DNA from: Rubellicoccus peritrichatus
GTDB taxonomy: Bacteria > Verrucomicrobiota > Verrucomicrobiia > Opitutales > Cerasicoccaceae
Reading direction: 5' to 3'
Assembly: GCF_033100135.1 (NCBI RefSeq)
Contig: NZ_CP136920.1
Coordinates: 5,203,001 to 5,267,000 of the forward strand
Length of the DNA: 64,000 nucleotides
In this document: positions 9,479 to 18,408 of the stretch, one piece after another
Layout: each line of letters opens with the position of its first letter
Numbering within the stretch: position 1 is the stretch's first letter
Translations under genes and position numbers: made by a program
Notes under the pieces: model-generated
Seen by the model: only the letters and a program-made list of their open reading frames with translations
Told to the model about the DNA's origin: nothing
The model's database searches: none

Positions 9479-10426
9479 ATGACCACTAAAACCAAAATCA
9501 CAAAAGTCGCAGTCTCGAGCCTCGCCCTCGCAAGTACGGCATTGGCCGAAACTAATTTAAGCCAAGTCCGTTACGGCACGGAAAAAGTCGAGGATCTCGA
9601 CATTTTCTATCGCGAAGCCGGAGACCCTTCCAAACAAGCAGTTGTGCTGCTACATGGCTTCCCCACTTCATCCCATATGTATCGCGAAGTGCTCGCAGAA
9701 CTCGGTGACGAGTTTTATCTGATCGCACCAGATTACCCAGGCTTTGGTAACAGTAGCTTCCCGAGTGGCGATGATTATACCTACAGCTTCGACAATATAG
9801 CAGAATCAATCGACCAGTTCCTCGTCCAACGCAAAGTCACAGATTATGTCCTGATGATACAGGATTACGGCGCACCAGTCGGCTACCGCATAGCCCTCAA
9901 GCATCCAGAAAAGGTCAAGGGATTCGTTGTAATGAATGGCAATGCCTACGAAGAAGGACTTTCACAAGAAGGCTGGGGTGTGATCTTTGATTATTGGAAA
10001 AACAAAACACCTGAACTCGAAGCACAAATTGCCAGTCATGTTTTCACGCTTGAAGGACTCAAGTGGCAATACACACACGGCACTCGCAACCCCGACGATA
10101 TACTTCCTGATAACTGGAATCTGGACTTCATGAAATTCGAGCGGCCCGGTCAACATCGCGTCCAACTTGACCTCTTTTACGACTACCAAAACAACCTGAC
10201 GCACTACCCTGCCTGGCAGAAGTTCCTTCGCGACACCCAACCGCCAATGCTGATCGTCTGGGGTAAGAACGACGCCTTTTTTCCAGCGAGTGGAGCCGAG
10301 GCCTACAAACTCGATGTAAAGGACATCGATTTCAACCTTCTCGATACCGGTCACTTCGCCCTTGAAGAGGAAGCACCATTTATCACCTCGAAGATGCGGA
10401 CCTTCTTAAGGGAGAAAATCAAATAA
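9479..10426 (+). CDS. Exported alpha/beta hydrolase, dehalogenase/epoxide-hydrolase type
   Basis: 315-aa alpha/beta-fold hydrolase with a signal peptide (about residues 1-23, ending ALA). Oxyanion-hole motif HGFPTSS is near 59-65. The nucleophile elbow reads IQDYGAP, placing an aspartate (Asp129) where esterases carry serine. Asp265 (GKNDAFFP) and His292 (DTGHFALEEE) complete a triad. An Asp nucleophile is characteristic of haloalkane/fluoroacetate dehalogenases and epoxide hydrolases, which form covalent alkyl-enzyme esters. Substrate unknown. First gene of the TetR-controlled operon, with O2 44 nt upstream. Export of such an enzyme is less usual. Confidence 0.88.
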   Translation: MTTKTKITKVAVSSLALASTALAETNLSQVRYGTEKVEDLDIFYREAGDPSKQAVVLLHGFPTSSHMYREVLAELGDEFYLIAPDYPGFGNSSFPSGDDYTYSFDNIAESIDQFLVQRKVTDYVLMIQDYGAPVGYRIALKHPEKVKGFVVMNGNAYEEGLSQEGWGVIFDYWKNKTPELEAQIASHVFTLEGLKWQYTHGTRNPDDILPDNWNLDFMKFERPGQHRVQLDLFYDYQNNLTHYPAWQKFLRDTQPPMLIVWGKNDAFFPASGAEAYKLDVKDIDFNLLDTGHFALEEEAPFITSKMRTFLREKIK

Positions 10427-10492
10427 TCAGTGCTCTCCACAGTAGAAAACACCGAATTTCGCTCACTTTCTCAAACCAATCAACAAGCTAAT

Positions 10493-10930
10493 ATGTCACA
10501 AAAAGTTATAACTCCTGAAATCACCCGCCCACCCGTTCCTCCATTTACAGAGGAAACAGCTCGTGCCAAAGTTCAGGCCGCCGAAGACAGTTGGAATAGT
10601 CGCGATCCGAAGAAAGTCGCACTTGCCTACACCGTCGATACCATCTGGCGCAACCGCAACCAGTTCATCAATGGACGTGTAGAAGTAGAGGCTTTCCTCA
10701 CCGCAAAATGGCGTAAGGAACTCGATTACAAACTAAAGAAAGAGCTCTGGAGCTACACCAAAAACCGAATTGCTGTGAAGTTTTTCTATGAATGGCATGA
10801 TACTCAAGGCCAATGGTACCGCTCCTACGGCAATGAACTCTGGCAGTTCGCACTCAACGGCCAGATGCAAAGACGCGAGGCGAGTATCAATGATCTATTG
10901 ATCGAAGCTGCTGATCGCCAGCTTGTCTAA
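10493..10930 (+). CDS. DUF1348 / NTF2-like (SnoaL-fold) protein
   Basis: 145-aa protein of the DUF1348 family (nuclear transport factor 2-like fold). Recognisable family segments include [51 protein letters not shown] and REASINDL. No enzymatic function is established for the family. It lies between the hydrolase and PPOX-fold genes, a company in which DUF1348 genes are commonly found near TetR regulators. ATG at 10493 is preferred; an in-frame GTG at 10430 would add 21 residues unlike the family. Confidence 0.9.
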   Translation: MSQKVITPEITRPPVPPFTEETARAKVQAAEDSWNSRDPKKVALAYTVDTIWRNRNQFINGRVEVEAFLTAKWRKELDYKLKKELWSYTKNRIAVKFFYEWHDTQGQWYRSYGNELWQFALNGQMQRREASINDLLIEAADRQLV

Positions 10931-10955
10931 AACATCACACATAATAACTAACCGT

Positions 10956-10978
10956 CGGGCACTCACCATGAGTGCCCG
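10956..10978 (+). other. Intra-operon hairpin
   Basis: Perfect 10-bp stem CGGGCACTCA / TGAGTGCCCG with a 3-nt loop, between the DUF1348 and PPOX genes. No T-tract follows, so it is not a classical terminator. It could stabilise or attenuate the transcript. Its position argues that the PPOX gene starts at 10999 rather than at the GTG inside the hairpin. Confidence 0.6.
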
Positions 10979-10998
10979 GCAACCAACCCTCAAAGGCC

Positions 10999-11577
10999 AT
11001 GAACAAAAACTTCACACGATTTGCCTTCACTGATTCCGTTCGAGCTGTGCAAGAGGAATATGGCTCTCGCAAAGCCTATGCCAAAGCCGAAACAAACGGC
11101 GATCGTTACCGGCTAACCTCTCGGGAAATCCAATTCATAGAAAACTCTGACGGCTTCTATCTGAGTACTGTTGGCGAAAACGGCTGGCCATACATTCAGT
11201 TCCGCGGCGGCCCAAAAGGTTTCCTAAAAGTACTGGACAATGAAACGCTCGCCATGGCTGACTTCAGCGGTAACCGGCAATACATTAGCACCGGCAACAT
11301 CAAATCCATGGGTAAAGCCATGCTTTTCTTCATGGACTACGCCAAGCAGAGTCGCCTGAAAGTCTGGACAGAGGCCGAAGTAATCGACGTGGATGCAAAC
11401 CCTGAACTCCTCGAAACTGTTAGTCTCTTTGGTTACAAGGCCCGCATCGAACGCATCATCCGCTACCGTATCCAAGCTTATGACTGGAACTGCCAGCAGC
11501 ACATCACACCTCGCTATACTATTCCAGAGATCAAGCAAATGATCACCAACGAATCCAATTCACAATTCATCAATTAA
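10999..11577 (+). CDS. Pyridoxamine 5'-phosphate oxidase-fold flavoprotein
   Basis: 192-aa protein of the PPOX-like split-barrel family. Diagnostic stretches are DGFYLSTVGENGWPYIQFRGG, FLKVLDNETLAMADFSGNRQYISTGN, and MDYAKQSRLKVWTEAEV. Members bind FMN or F420 and are often redox or detoxification proteins; the reaction here cannot be assigned. Third gene of the TetR-controlled operon. ATG at 10999 has an AAAGG just upstream and avoids the hairpin. The 135 bp after it hold only a short inverted repeat (CAGAGT...ACTCTG). Confidence 0.88.
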   Translation: MNKNFTRFAFTDSVRAVQEEYGSRKAYAKAETNGDRYRLTSREIQFIENSDGFYLSTVGENGWPYIQFRGGPKGFLKVLDNETLAMADFSGNRQYISTGNIKSMGKAMLFFMDYAKQSRLKVWTEAEVIDVDANPELLETVSLFGYKARIERIIRYRIQAYDWNCQQHITPRYTIPEIKQMITNESNSQFIN

Positions 11578-11712
11578 AAATAAAATGAAACGTCAGAGTA
11601 CTAACACTCTGAACGTTGCTAGAAAAGCTTTAAGCTATACAGGAGAAAACACTGGTTAATATTTCCTTTCGAAAGCTTGCACGAAATCCGGCAATGTTCA
11701 ATCTGACAGCGA

Positions 11713-11997
11713 ATGGCAGTTCAGAAAAAGAAAAAGGTCGATCGTGCGGCTCTGAGTTCATCTTTCATGCGAATTCCTCGTATGAAGGTCGAAGTTGCGC
11801 GTAGCCTGATCGACGCGGGGGTCAGTGAGATTTTTCAGCTCGAAGGCCGCTCCCCGGAAACACTCTTTGCGGAACTGAAAAAGAAGCGGGATGATGTTCC
11901 TGATGAGCATTTGGCCTACTTTCGCATGGCCGTCTACTTTGCTGAAAACCAGCCACCCGACCGGAAAATGATGCATCCGAGTTGCTGGATGGACTGA
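11713..11997 (+). CDS. Helix-hairpin-helix protein, Cdd1 ('pathogenicity locus') type
   Basis: 94-aa basic protein. ARSLIDAGVSEIFQLEGRSPETLF matches the helix-hairpin-helix part of the Cdd1 family, and the C-terminus ends with the family-like HPSCWMD. The family name is historical and implies no virulence role. HhH motifs usually contact DNA backbone. A lysine-rich N-terminus (KKKKVDR) supports nucleic-acid binding. It stands alone, convergent with the GreA/B-like gene 25 bp downstream. Confidence 0.8.
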   Translation: MAVQKKKKVDRAALSSSFMRIPRMKVEVARSLIDAGVSEIFQLEGRSPETLFAELKKKRDDVPDEHLAYFRMAVYFAENQPPDRKMMHPSCWMD

Positions 11998-12022
11998 GCA
12001 AAAGAATCAGAATCAAAGCAGC

Positions 12023-12493
12023 TCAGTGAATCCCTTTGACCTTGGCTGGAGCACCATTGGGAAGAGAAAAAGCAGCACCTTCGCTTTTTCCATAGAGCTG
12101 GCTACCAATTGGCGACTGCTGTGTGATGACGGTAACCTCCGTCCCTTCAATATCCAGTGCTTCTCCACCGCCAGCAGGAGCGAGATAGAACCACTCGGCG
12201 AAACCATTCAAATCACACTCGACCAAGGCACCCCGCAGGGCAGTATCACGAGGCGATGTGAGTTCGATTTTCAAGCTGTGAAGTTGCTTGATCGAATCAG
12301 CCAACTCATGTGCTTTGGCTGCCTGCCCGGCCGCAAGATAAGAGGCTTCAAGTCCCTGGGTGTCCCATTTCGACTCAGCTCGAGACTCTTCATTGGTCGC
12401 ATAATCAGCCGCCTCTTTGGACGCCCCGACGGTAACATTCAGCTCCTCGGTAAGCTTTGCAATCAACGCTTCGTAAACGACCTCTTTGTCCAT
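12023..12493 (-). CDS. GreA/GreB-family transcription factor
   Basis: 156-aa protein. The N-terminal half is a helical coil (EALIAKLTEELN; EASYLAAGQAAKAHELADSIKQLHSLKI). The C-terminal half has the Gre/FKBP-like domain with GALVECDLNGFAEWFYLAP and the family ending VTVITQQSPIGSQLYGK. This is the short 'GreA/GreB family elongation factor' form common in proteobacteria and PVC bacteria. It probably binds the RNA polymerase secondary channel. The acidic tip residues typical of GreA are not obvious, so cleavage activity is uncertain. Confidence 0.85.
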   Translation of the reverse strand: MDKEVVYEALIAKLTEELNVTVGASKEAADYATNEESRAESKWDTQGLEASYLAAGQAAKAHELADSIKQLHSLKIELTSPRDTALRGALVECDLNGFAEWFYLAPAGGGEALDIEGTEVTVITQQSPIGSQLYGKSEGAAFSLPNGAPAKVKGIH

Positions 12494-12556
12494 AAAAGCA
12501 GGATTTTGAAGATCTCATTGATGAGGGCAAAGATATTTCACGACGTCATTTTGAGA

Positions 12557-12617
12557 GAATTAACAGAATTTATGGAATTTTACAGTAACCCAATTCTGTT
12601 AATTCCATAAATTCTGT
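12557..12617. repeat. Overlapping inverted repeats forming two exclusive hairpins
   Basis: Left arm 12557-12570 pairs perfectly with 12592-12605 (14 bp), and 12563-12579 pairs perfectly with 12601-12617 (17 bp, ACAGAATTTATGGAATT). The arms run in parallel order, so only one hairpin can form at a time. It lies in the intergenic gap between the divergent GreA/B-like and ABC-F genes and resembles small AT-rich dispersed repeats of PVC bacteria. Confidence 0.8.
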
Positions 12618-12727
12618 CAAAAAACTGCTCTACGAATTTGTTTGGTAAAATCTTTGGTCAGGAGAAGTATTTGTCATTTTACATTCGTCATTTCTGATTT
12701 CTCATTCTGAATTCCGCCTCAGCGTTT

Positions 12728-14671
12728 ATGCTTCAAGTCTCACAACTCAGCAAGGCTTACGGTGGCCAACAACTCTTTGAAGATGTCTCCTTTCGCATCG
12801 AGCGGACCAATCGCGTAGCTTTGGTTGGCCCCAATGGCGCCGGAAAAACCACGCTTTTCTCACTAATTCTGGGAGAAGGAGAAACCGACTCAGGTGAGAT
12901 TGTGATGGAACGCAATGCCTCGCTTGGCCATCTACCACAGGAGACAGCTCCAAAAGGAGACGAGACTGTGATTGAGATTGCGGCTGGAATCACACCGGAA
13001 CATGCCAAAGCACGGCGCATAATCGGCGAGCATGAGCGCAATGGCCAAACCGACTCCGAAGAGTATCACGAAGCAGTGGCGCGTTATACAGAACTGGGTG
13101 GCTATCAAACCGAACCCAAAGCCAAACGCATACTCGCTGGCCTTGCCTTTCGAGACACTGACTATGATCGTCCGGCATGCGAACTCAGTGGTGGCTGGGT
13201 TATGCGGGCCTACCTTGCACGACTGCTTACGGCTGAGCCGGATTTGTTGATGCTCGACGAGCCAACAAACCACTTGGATCTGGAGTCACTGGAATGGTTT
13301 CAGAACTACCTGCGCAATTATCCGGGAGCCATCTTTCTCATCTCACACGACCGTGCCTTCCTCAATGCACTGGTTGATGGTATTCTCGAAATCCGCCATC
13401 ATCGGGTTCACACCTATAACGGAAATTACGACTATTATGTTGAGGAAGCTGCCGCCCGAGATGCCCAGCATGAAGCGGCTTACAAGAGCCAGCAGCGTAA
13501 GATCCAGCAACTTGAGCGCTTTGTCGAACGTTTCGGCGCAAAGAATACCAAGGCAACTCAAGCCAAGTCGAAGCAGAAGCAGATCGATCGCATGGAGAAG
13601 ATCGACGCTCCACTGACAGCGGAAAAGACGATTCATGTCAAATTTCCGCAGCCTCCATCCAGCGGCCAGCGTGTTATCACCCTCGAAGGTGTCCACTTCG
13701 CTTATGGAGACCATGTAGTTTACCGAGGTATCGATTTCCAGGCACAGAAGAATCAACGTACCGTTCTGGTCGGCCCGAATGGTGCCGGAAAATCAACTCT
13801 GCTAAAACTCCTGGCTGGAGTCCTGAAACCCAATCAGGGAGAATGCACGCTCGGCCACAATGTACAGCCCGGTTATTATGCACAAAGTCGGCTGGACATG
13901 CTCGATCCTGACACATCTGTCCTCGATGAAGTCCTGAGCATCAACAAACCAATCACCGAGGTTACCGCACGAACCGTCCTCGGATCGTTTCTCTTTCGTG
14001 GTGATGCCGTTTTCAAGCGTGTCTCTGTTTTGTCTGGTGGTGAGAAATCGCGTCTCGCTCTGGTCAAACTGCTACTCGACCCACCGAATCTCCTTCTCAT
14101 GGATGAGCCGACGACCCACCTCGATATGGCGAGTATCGATGCGTTGATTGCTGCATTAAAAGACTACACGGGGACGCTCATCTTCATCAGCCACGACGTC
14201 TACTTCATTCGGCAGCTTGCCTCCACCGTTCTGCGCATCAGTGCCGGAGAACTGACTGCCTACGCTGGTGACTACGACTACTATCTTCACAAGTCGGAAT
14301 CAACCAATGCACGAGCCGCTCTCACCTTCGGGGACAAGCTCTCCAATCTCCGCCCGGAAGATGCCGTTAAGCAGAAGGAGAGCGGTAGTCAGGCAGATCC
14401 AAATTTTAAATCTAAAGAACAAAAACGCGCGGAAGCCCAGGCAAGGCAGGCACGGGCAAAGATTCGTGCTGAGGTCGAGGAATTGGAAAACAAAATTTGC
14501 AAGTTGGAAGATCAGCAGAAGGCTTTGACCAATCAGCTAGAAGATCCGGATTTATACGATTCCAATCCCGGAAAAGTCATGGAGCTCAACCGCGAACTCG
14601 TGGCGGTCAACGAAGACCTGGAAGTGCTCAATGAGCGCTGGATGGAAGCAACAGAAAAACTGGAAGCGTAA
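12728..14671 (+). CDS. ABC-F family ATPase
   Basis: 647-aa soluble protein with two ABC domains and no membrane segments. Domain 1 has Walker A GPNGAGKTT (34-42), signature LSGGW (153-157) and Walker B LLMLDEPTNHLD (172 on). Domain 2 has GPNGAGKST (349-357), LSGGE (435-439) and LLLMDEPTTHLD. The region between carries the lysine-rich helical linker of ABC-F factors, and the C-terminal ~75 residues form a coiled coil (EELENKICKLEDQQKAL). ABC-F proteins bind the ribosomal E site and aid translation or antibiotic tolerance. The subtype (YheS/Uup-like) is not fixed. Confidence 0.95.
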   Translation: MLQVSQLSKAYGGQQLFEDVSFRIERTNRVALVGPNGAGKTTLFSLILGEGETDSGEIVMERNASLGHLPQETAPKGDETVIEIAAGITPEHAKARRIIGEHERNGQTDSEEYHEAVARYTELGGYQTEPKAKRILAGLAFRDTDYDRPACELSGGWVMRAYLARLLTAEPDLLMLDEPTNHLDLESLEWFQNYLRNYPGAIFLISHDRAFLNALVDGILEIRHHRVHTYNGNYDYYVEEAAARDAQHEAAYKSQQRKIQQLERFVERFGAKNTKATQAKSKQKQIDRMEKIDAPLTAEKTIHVKFPQPPSSGQRVITLEGVHFAYGDHVVYRGIDFQAQKNQRTVLVGPNGAGKSTLLKLLAGVLKPNQGECTLGHNVQPGYYAQSRLDMLDPDTSVLDEVLSINKPITEVTARTVLGSFLFRGDAVFKRVSVLSGGEKSRLALVKLLLDPPNLLLMDEPTTHLDMASIDALIAALKDYTGTLIFISHDVYFIRQLASTVLRISAGELTAYAGDYDYYLHKSESTNARAALTFGDKLSNLRPEDAVKQKESGSQADPNFKSKEQKRAEAQARQARAKIRAEVEELENKICKLEDQQKALTNQLEDPDLYDSNPGKVMELNRELVAVNEDLEVLNERWMEATEKLEA

Positions 14672-14686
14672 AAGCCCCTTAGCCGA

Positions 14687-15181
14687 TTAGCTGGACTGGG
14701 TTTCAGCGATCTTCTCGACGGCGTAGGTTGACTTGAATTTTAGAATTCGGTCACCCGTATCAATAATGAGAACGATTCTGCCCTTATCTTTATTCTTCGC
14801 GCTTGGGAAAATTTCACAGGAAACTTCACGGCATTCATCAGCCTCGTCGGCTTTAACGCCAATGCCCTTCATCATTCCACCATCCTGGCGCAGTTCAGAA
14901 ATCTGCTTGGCAAAAGTAAGATCCAGACGGCCAACCTCATTGTTGTCGCTAAACATCGGCACTTTCATATCGTAGCTGCCGGTAAGGCGCCCTTCTTCCA
15001 GATGAAGTTCAGTAATCTTGAGATTAACCTTGGCAATGCTGACCCATGTGCTGGCGTCGGCAATCTTGAGTCGCATGGTTTCGCTGCAGTAACTCCAGCC
15101 TTCTTGGGAAGCCGTTGATGCGGAACTAAATGAAGCCGCAACAAGGAGGGCGGACATGACCAGAGCTGTTAATTTACGCAT
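14687..15181 (-). CDS. Small exported protein of unknown function
   Basis: 164-aa protein that I do not recognise. A signal peptide is clear (MRKLTALVMSALLVAASFSS). The mature part has three cysteines (SYCSET, DECREVSCEIF) and alternating beta-like segments (ITELHLEEGRLTGSYDMKVPMF, GRIVLIIDTGDRILKFKSTY), suggesting a small periplasmic beta-sandwich. Convergent with the ABC-F gene, 15 bp apart. The 274 bp between it and the divergent TonB receptor gene are AT-rich and hold no recognisable riboswitch or convincing Fur box. Confidence 0.7.
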   Translation of the reverse strand: MRKLTALVMSALLVAASFSSASTASQEGWSYCSETMRLKIADASTWVSIAKVNLKITELHLEEGRLTGSYDMKVPMFSDNNEVGRLDLTFAKQISELRQDGGMMKGIGVKADEADECREVSCEIFPSAKNKDKGRIVLIIDTGDRILKFKSTYAVEKIAETQSS

Positions 15182-15455
15182 AATCTTATAACTGCTGTAA
15201 GAAGCAATAATCAGACTAGAATTTAAAAAATATACAAAAAAAGCAAGGTTTTCTTACTTGTATCAATTTAACTGTCAAATGGTATCCCGATTATAAGCGA
15301 AGTCTTAAAGTCATCAAAAGATGAGTAGATTAACACTTGGACTCAGTCTCAATTTAGAATCATTCCAATCTTGAGATTTACTCTCATAAAGATGTTGACG
15401 CATTGAAAGAAGCCCTTATCGAGTCTGGATCTCATTTTCATAGAACGAAAATCTA

Positions 15456-17600
15456 ATGACTGAACTGAAAAAAATACACATGCGTACTGCTCTCCTGACA
15501 GCCCTGGCTCTGCAAATGGGGTTTGCCAGCAGCTACGCTCAGAATAACGCGGAAAACAGCAATACAGCGGCTCAAAATCTACCTGAACTCGAAGAGATGC
15601 AGGCTGAAGAAGCTGCGCCAATCTCTGAAACTTTCTATTTGCCAGAAGTTGAAGGCACTAAAGTTTACGCTGGAAAAAAGACCACTGTGGCTGTGCTGGA
15701 TCAGATGCCACCAATCGTAGACCAGGATCTTCGCGAGACATTTGTGACGATTCCAGGAATCAATGTCACTGAAAGGGCGATTCCATCAAATGTCAGTATT
15801 AGTTACCGCGGACTGGGAGATCCTCACGAGTCCGAAGACGTCTTGACCATGCAAAACGGTATTCCGCTACAAAGCGATTGGTTTGGCTACTCTGCGGTTT
15901 ACTATACACCGCCGATCGAATCCGTAGAGAAAATCGAGTTCATCCGCGGAGGCGGTGCATTGTTATACGGCCCACAGATCGGGCCTGTCATTAACTACGT
16001 GACTCCATTACCACGGACTGACACTGATTTCTCAAATACCAGTCAATTCATAGGAGGCTCCGCAGGGCTTTACTCCATTTATACTGCTTTCAGCGGAACG
16101 ACAAACGATCTGGGCTACTTTGCTGATTTCTCAGTTAAAGGCGCAGACGGAAAACGGGCGAATGCCGACTACCTCGTCTTCTCCGGTAACTTGACAACGA
16201 CTTATCCGCTGAGCGATGACTCACAGATTCGTTTCGACTTCACTGGTTACTCCAGCAACAGCGGTGAAGCGGGTACTCTTAGCCAGGCCCAGTATGATGC
16301 AGATCGTTACCTAACGACTACACCAGTAAACCGCATCTGGATTGATCGCTACTTTCCTACCCTGACCTACAACAAGGAATTCAGCAATGATGCCCTGCTC
16401 GAAGTAAAAACCTGGGGTGGTTATCAGGACCGCTTCAGCCGCCGTGCCAGTGCAGGTTCACTCAACACCAATCTCGACCGCCGCGAATTCTACTTCTATG
16501 GACTCGATACACGCTATCGCCGTGACTGGGTCGGAGCAGGAAGCGACGACAATACACTGACTGCAGGCTTCACTTTCTACTACGCTGATGCACCTCGCAC
16601 ACGTGAACGCGGCTTCAGCACAGGAACCACTGGCACTGATGTATTCAAAGTAGCAAACAGTACTCTCTATGGCGCAATGTTCGCAGAGAATGTATTTCGT
16701 TATGGCGATTTTGCTGTCATACCTAGCTTTCGCCTGGATGTTTCTTCACTTGAATCCAAGGAGGAGTTCAACACCGGTGTGACCCGTCCTTTGTTTGATA
16801 GCAGTGAAACCGCAGTCGTTCCACTGGGCGGTCTGGGATTTACCTACGATTATACCGAGAATAATCAGGCTTACCTGAATCTCTCAACATCCTACTCACC
16901 AAAAGATTATGGTGACCTCGGAAACCCAACAAGCAACACGGCCAGAGTCGCAGACGATGGCACGGCCTATAACTTTCAGGCTGAGCTTGGAACCCGTGGC
17001 TCTCCGACTTCATATTTGCAATATGATGCCAGCATTTTCTTCATGAGGCTGACAGATATCGTCGAGAGCCAGACATTGTTGAATGGTGACCAATTACAAG
17101 CCAACGCCGGTGATGCCAATTACTTCGGTGCCGAAGCAGCGGGTAGTTTTGATCTGATTGGCTTCATTGACGAGCAAAACGATACCAATTATGTCGATCA
17201 AATTGGCAGCTTCAGCCTCTTTGCTAATACATCCCTTCTGAGTGCTGAGTTCACCAGTGGCCAGTTTAATGGCAACACTCCAAGCCATGCGCCAGCAATG
17301 CTCTGGAAATGGGGTGGAATCTGGGATTGGAAAGATCGGGTCCGCCTTTCAATCACAGGTCAGTTCAACTCCAAGCAATATTGGCAGGATTCAAATACCA
17401 GTAACGGCACCGTACCGGATCAAATTCCTGCATACATGGTGTGGGACATGAGTGCTGAATTCATTGTGACTGAGAATATTTCTATTCTAGGTGGCATTAA
17501 TAACCTCTTCAACGCTAATTACTATTCCCGCATCCGTAGCAACGGGATCGATCCACTCGATCCACGTAATTTCTGGTTGGGTGCAAGAGCCTCTTTTTAG
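15456..17600 (+). CDS. TonB-dependent outer-membrane receptor
   Basis: 714-aa receptor. The signal peptide lies in the first ~29 residues (hydrophobic ALLTALALQMGFA, cleavage after SYA); an internal ATG at 15480 is an alternative start. The plug domain shows LRETFVTIPGINVTERA, SISYRGLGDP, QNGIPLQSDWFGY and VEKIEFIRGGGALLYGPQ. The remainder is a beta barrel ending in a terminal phenylalanine (LGARASF), the outer-membrane insertion signal. The plug resembles FecA/iron-siderophore receptors, but no iron genes are adjacent, so the substrate is open. Transcription ends at the terminator at 17632. Confidence 0.92.
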   Translation: MTELKKIHMRTALLTALALQMGFASSYAQNNAENSNTAAQNLPELEEMQAEEAAPISETFYLPEVEGTKVYAGKKTTVAVLDQMPPIVDQDLRETFVTIPGINVTERAIPSNVSISYRGLGDPHESEDVLTMQNGIPLQSDWFGYSAVYYTPPIESVEKIEFIRGGGALLYGPQIGPVINYVTPLPRTDTDFSNTSQFIGGSAGLYSIYTAFSGTTNDLGYFADFSVKGADGKRANADYLVFSGNLTTTYPLSDDSQIRFDFTGYSSNSGEAGTLSQAQYDADRYLTTTPVNRIWIDRYFPTLTYNKEFSNDALLEVKTWGGYQDRFSRRASAGSLNTNLDRREFYFYGLDTRYRRDWVGAGSDDNTLTAGFTFYYADAPRTRERGFSTGTTGTDVFKVANSTLYGAMFAENVFRYGDFAVIPSFRLDVSSLESKEEFNTGVTRPLFDSSETAVVPLGGLGFTYDYTENNQAYLNLSTSYSPKDYGDLGNPTSNTARVADDGTAYNFQAELGTRGSPTSYLQYDASIFFMRLTDIVESQTLLNGDQLQANAGDANYFGAEAAGSFDLIGFIDEQNDTNYVDQIGSFSLFANTSLLSAEFTSGQFNGNTPSHAPAMLWKWGGIWDWKDRVRLSITGQFNSKQYWQDSNTSNGTVPDQIPAYMVWDMSAEFIVTENISILGGINNLFNANYYSRIRSNGIDPLDPRNFWLGARASF

Positions 17601-17631
17601 TCAGCAGCTAAAGTAGTATTAGTTATCGTAT

Positions 17632-17664
17632 AAAAAGGCGGCCGACGAACTCGGTCGCCTTTTT
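17632..17664 (+). terminator. Rho-independent terminator after TonB receptor gene
   Basis: 14-bp stem (AAAAAGGCGGCCGA / TCGGTCGCCTTTTT, one G-T pair) with a 5-nt loop CGAAC, starting 31 nt after the stop codon and ending in a T run. The A and T runs make it potentially bidirectional. Confidence 0.9.
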
Positions 17665-17732
17665 GATTTTTAAAAGAGGCAGGTCATTTTTGCGTAGCCA
17701 CGCAACCTCCACCACTATTTGATAAAGCAAAG

Positions 17733-18230
17733 ATGGTGGAAAAAAACCTGATTACCATTGTTTGTACCGCAAATATCTGCCGAAGTCCAATGGCAGAGGT
17801 GTTGATGCGGCACGCTCTCCAAGCAGAGGAGGAGCCGTTAAAATCGCTTGAAGTGGCATCTGCTGGTGTTTCCGCCTATTCCGGTGAGCCAGCTTCAGTA
17901 AATTCAGTCCGCGCCGTAAAAAGCGTTGGTCTTGATCTGAGTCACCACAGCAGTCAGTCAATCAGTCGGTCGATGATAGAGCGGTCTTTCGCTATTTTTG
18001 GGATGACTCAAAGCCATCGCATGACGATCGAAATGCAATATGGTGAAAAACTGCCAAATCTTTTTCTGCTTCGTGAGCTGATGCCAGAAGGCTCATCGAT
18101 TGAAATCCCCGACCCATTCGGCCAGAATCTAAGTGCTTATGAAGCCTGCCGGGACAGTATGGTCGAAGCCGTACCATCAATTCTGGCGTGGTTGCGTAAA
18201 AATTATCCTCAAACGATCAAGAATTCGTAA
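17733..18230 (+). CDS. Low-molecular-weight protein tyrosine phosphatase
   Basis: 165-aa cytoplasmic phosphatase. The P-loop CTANICRS (Cys11 to Arg17, CX5R) is at the N-terminus as in all LMW-PTPs, and the general acid lies in IPDPFG (Asp127). Family members dephosphorylate tyrosine kinases such as those of exopolysaccharide export, or act as arsenate reductases. No kinase or ars gene is nearby, so the partner is unknown. A weak hairpin (ACCTCT/AGAGGT near 18275) follows in the 178-bp gap before the RseP-like gene. Confidence 0.93.
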   Translation: MVEKNLITIVCTANICRSPMAEVLMRHALQAEEEPLKSLEVASAGVSAYSGEPASVNSVRAVKSVGLDLSHHSSQSISRSMIERSFAIFGMTQSHRMTIEMQYGEKLPNLFLLRELMPEGSSIEIPDPFGQNLSAYEACRDSMVEAVPSILAWLRKNYPQTIKNS

Positions 18231-18408
18231 ATATTCACATTAATTTCTGGAAATTTCTTCATGATCTGGAACCTCTGAGAACGAAGAGGTCTTAATTTTT
18301 AGGGTTCCCAAACCTTGTTACGGTAAAGCCAAACCGTTAATTTACCTGATTTAACTTATATCCACTAAAGACTTTCCGATACTGCACACGTTTATAGAGC
18401 ATTGAATT

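Noticed and set aside
12026-12610. 194-codon plus-strand frame opposite the GreA/B-like gene
   Set aside because: It is the antisense shadow of a clear Gre-family protein and its translation has no domain-like character.
15182-15455. Possible Fur box or cobalamin riboswitch before the TonB receptor
   Set aside because: No B12-box-like core and no convincing 19-bp Fur palindrome could be found; only AT-rich sequence.
18270-18300. Hairpin ACCTCT/AGAGGT after the phosphatase gene as terminator
   Set aside because: Stem of only 6 bp with an 8-nt loop and the T run displaced; too weak to list as a terminator.
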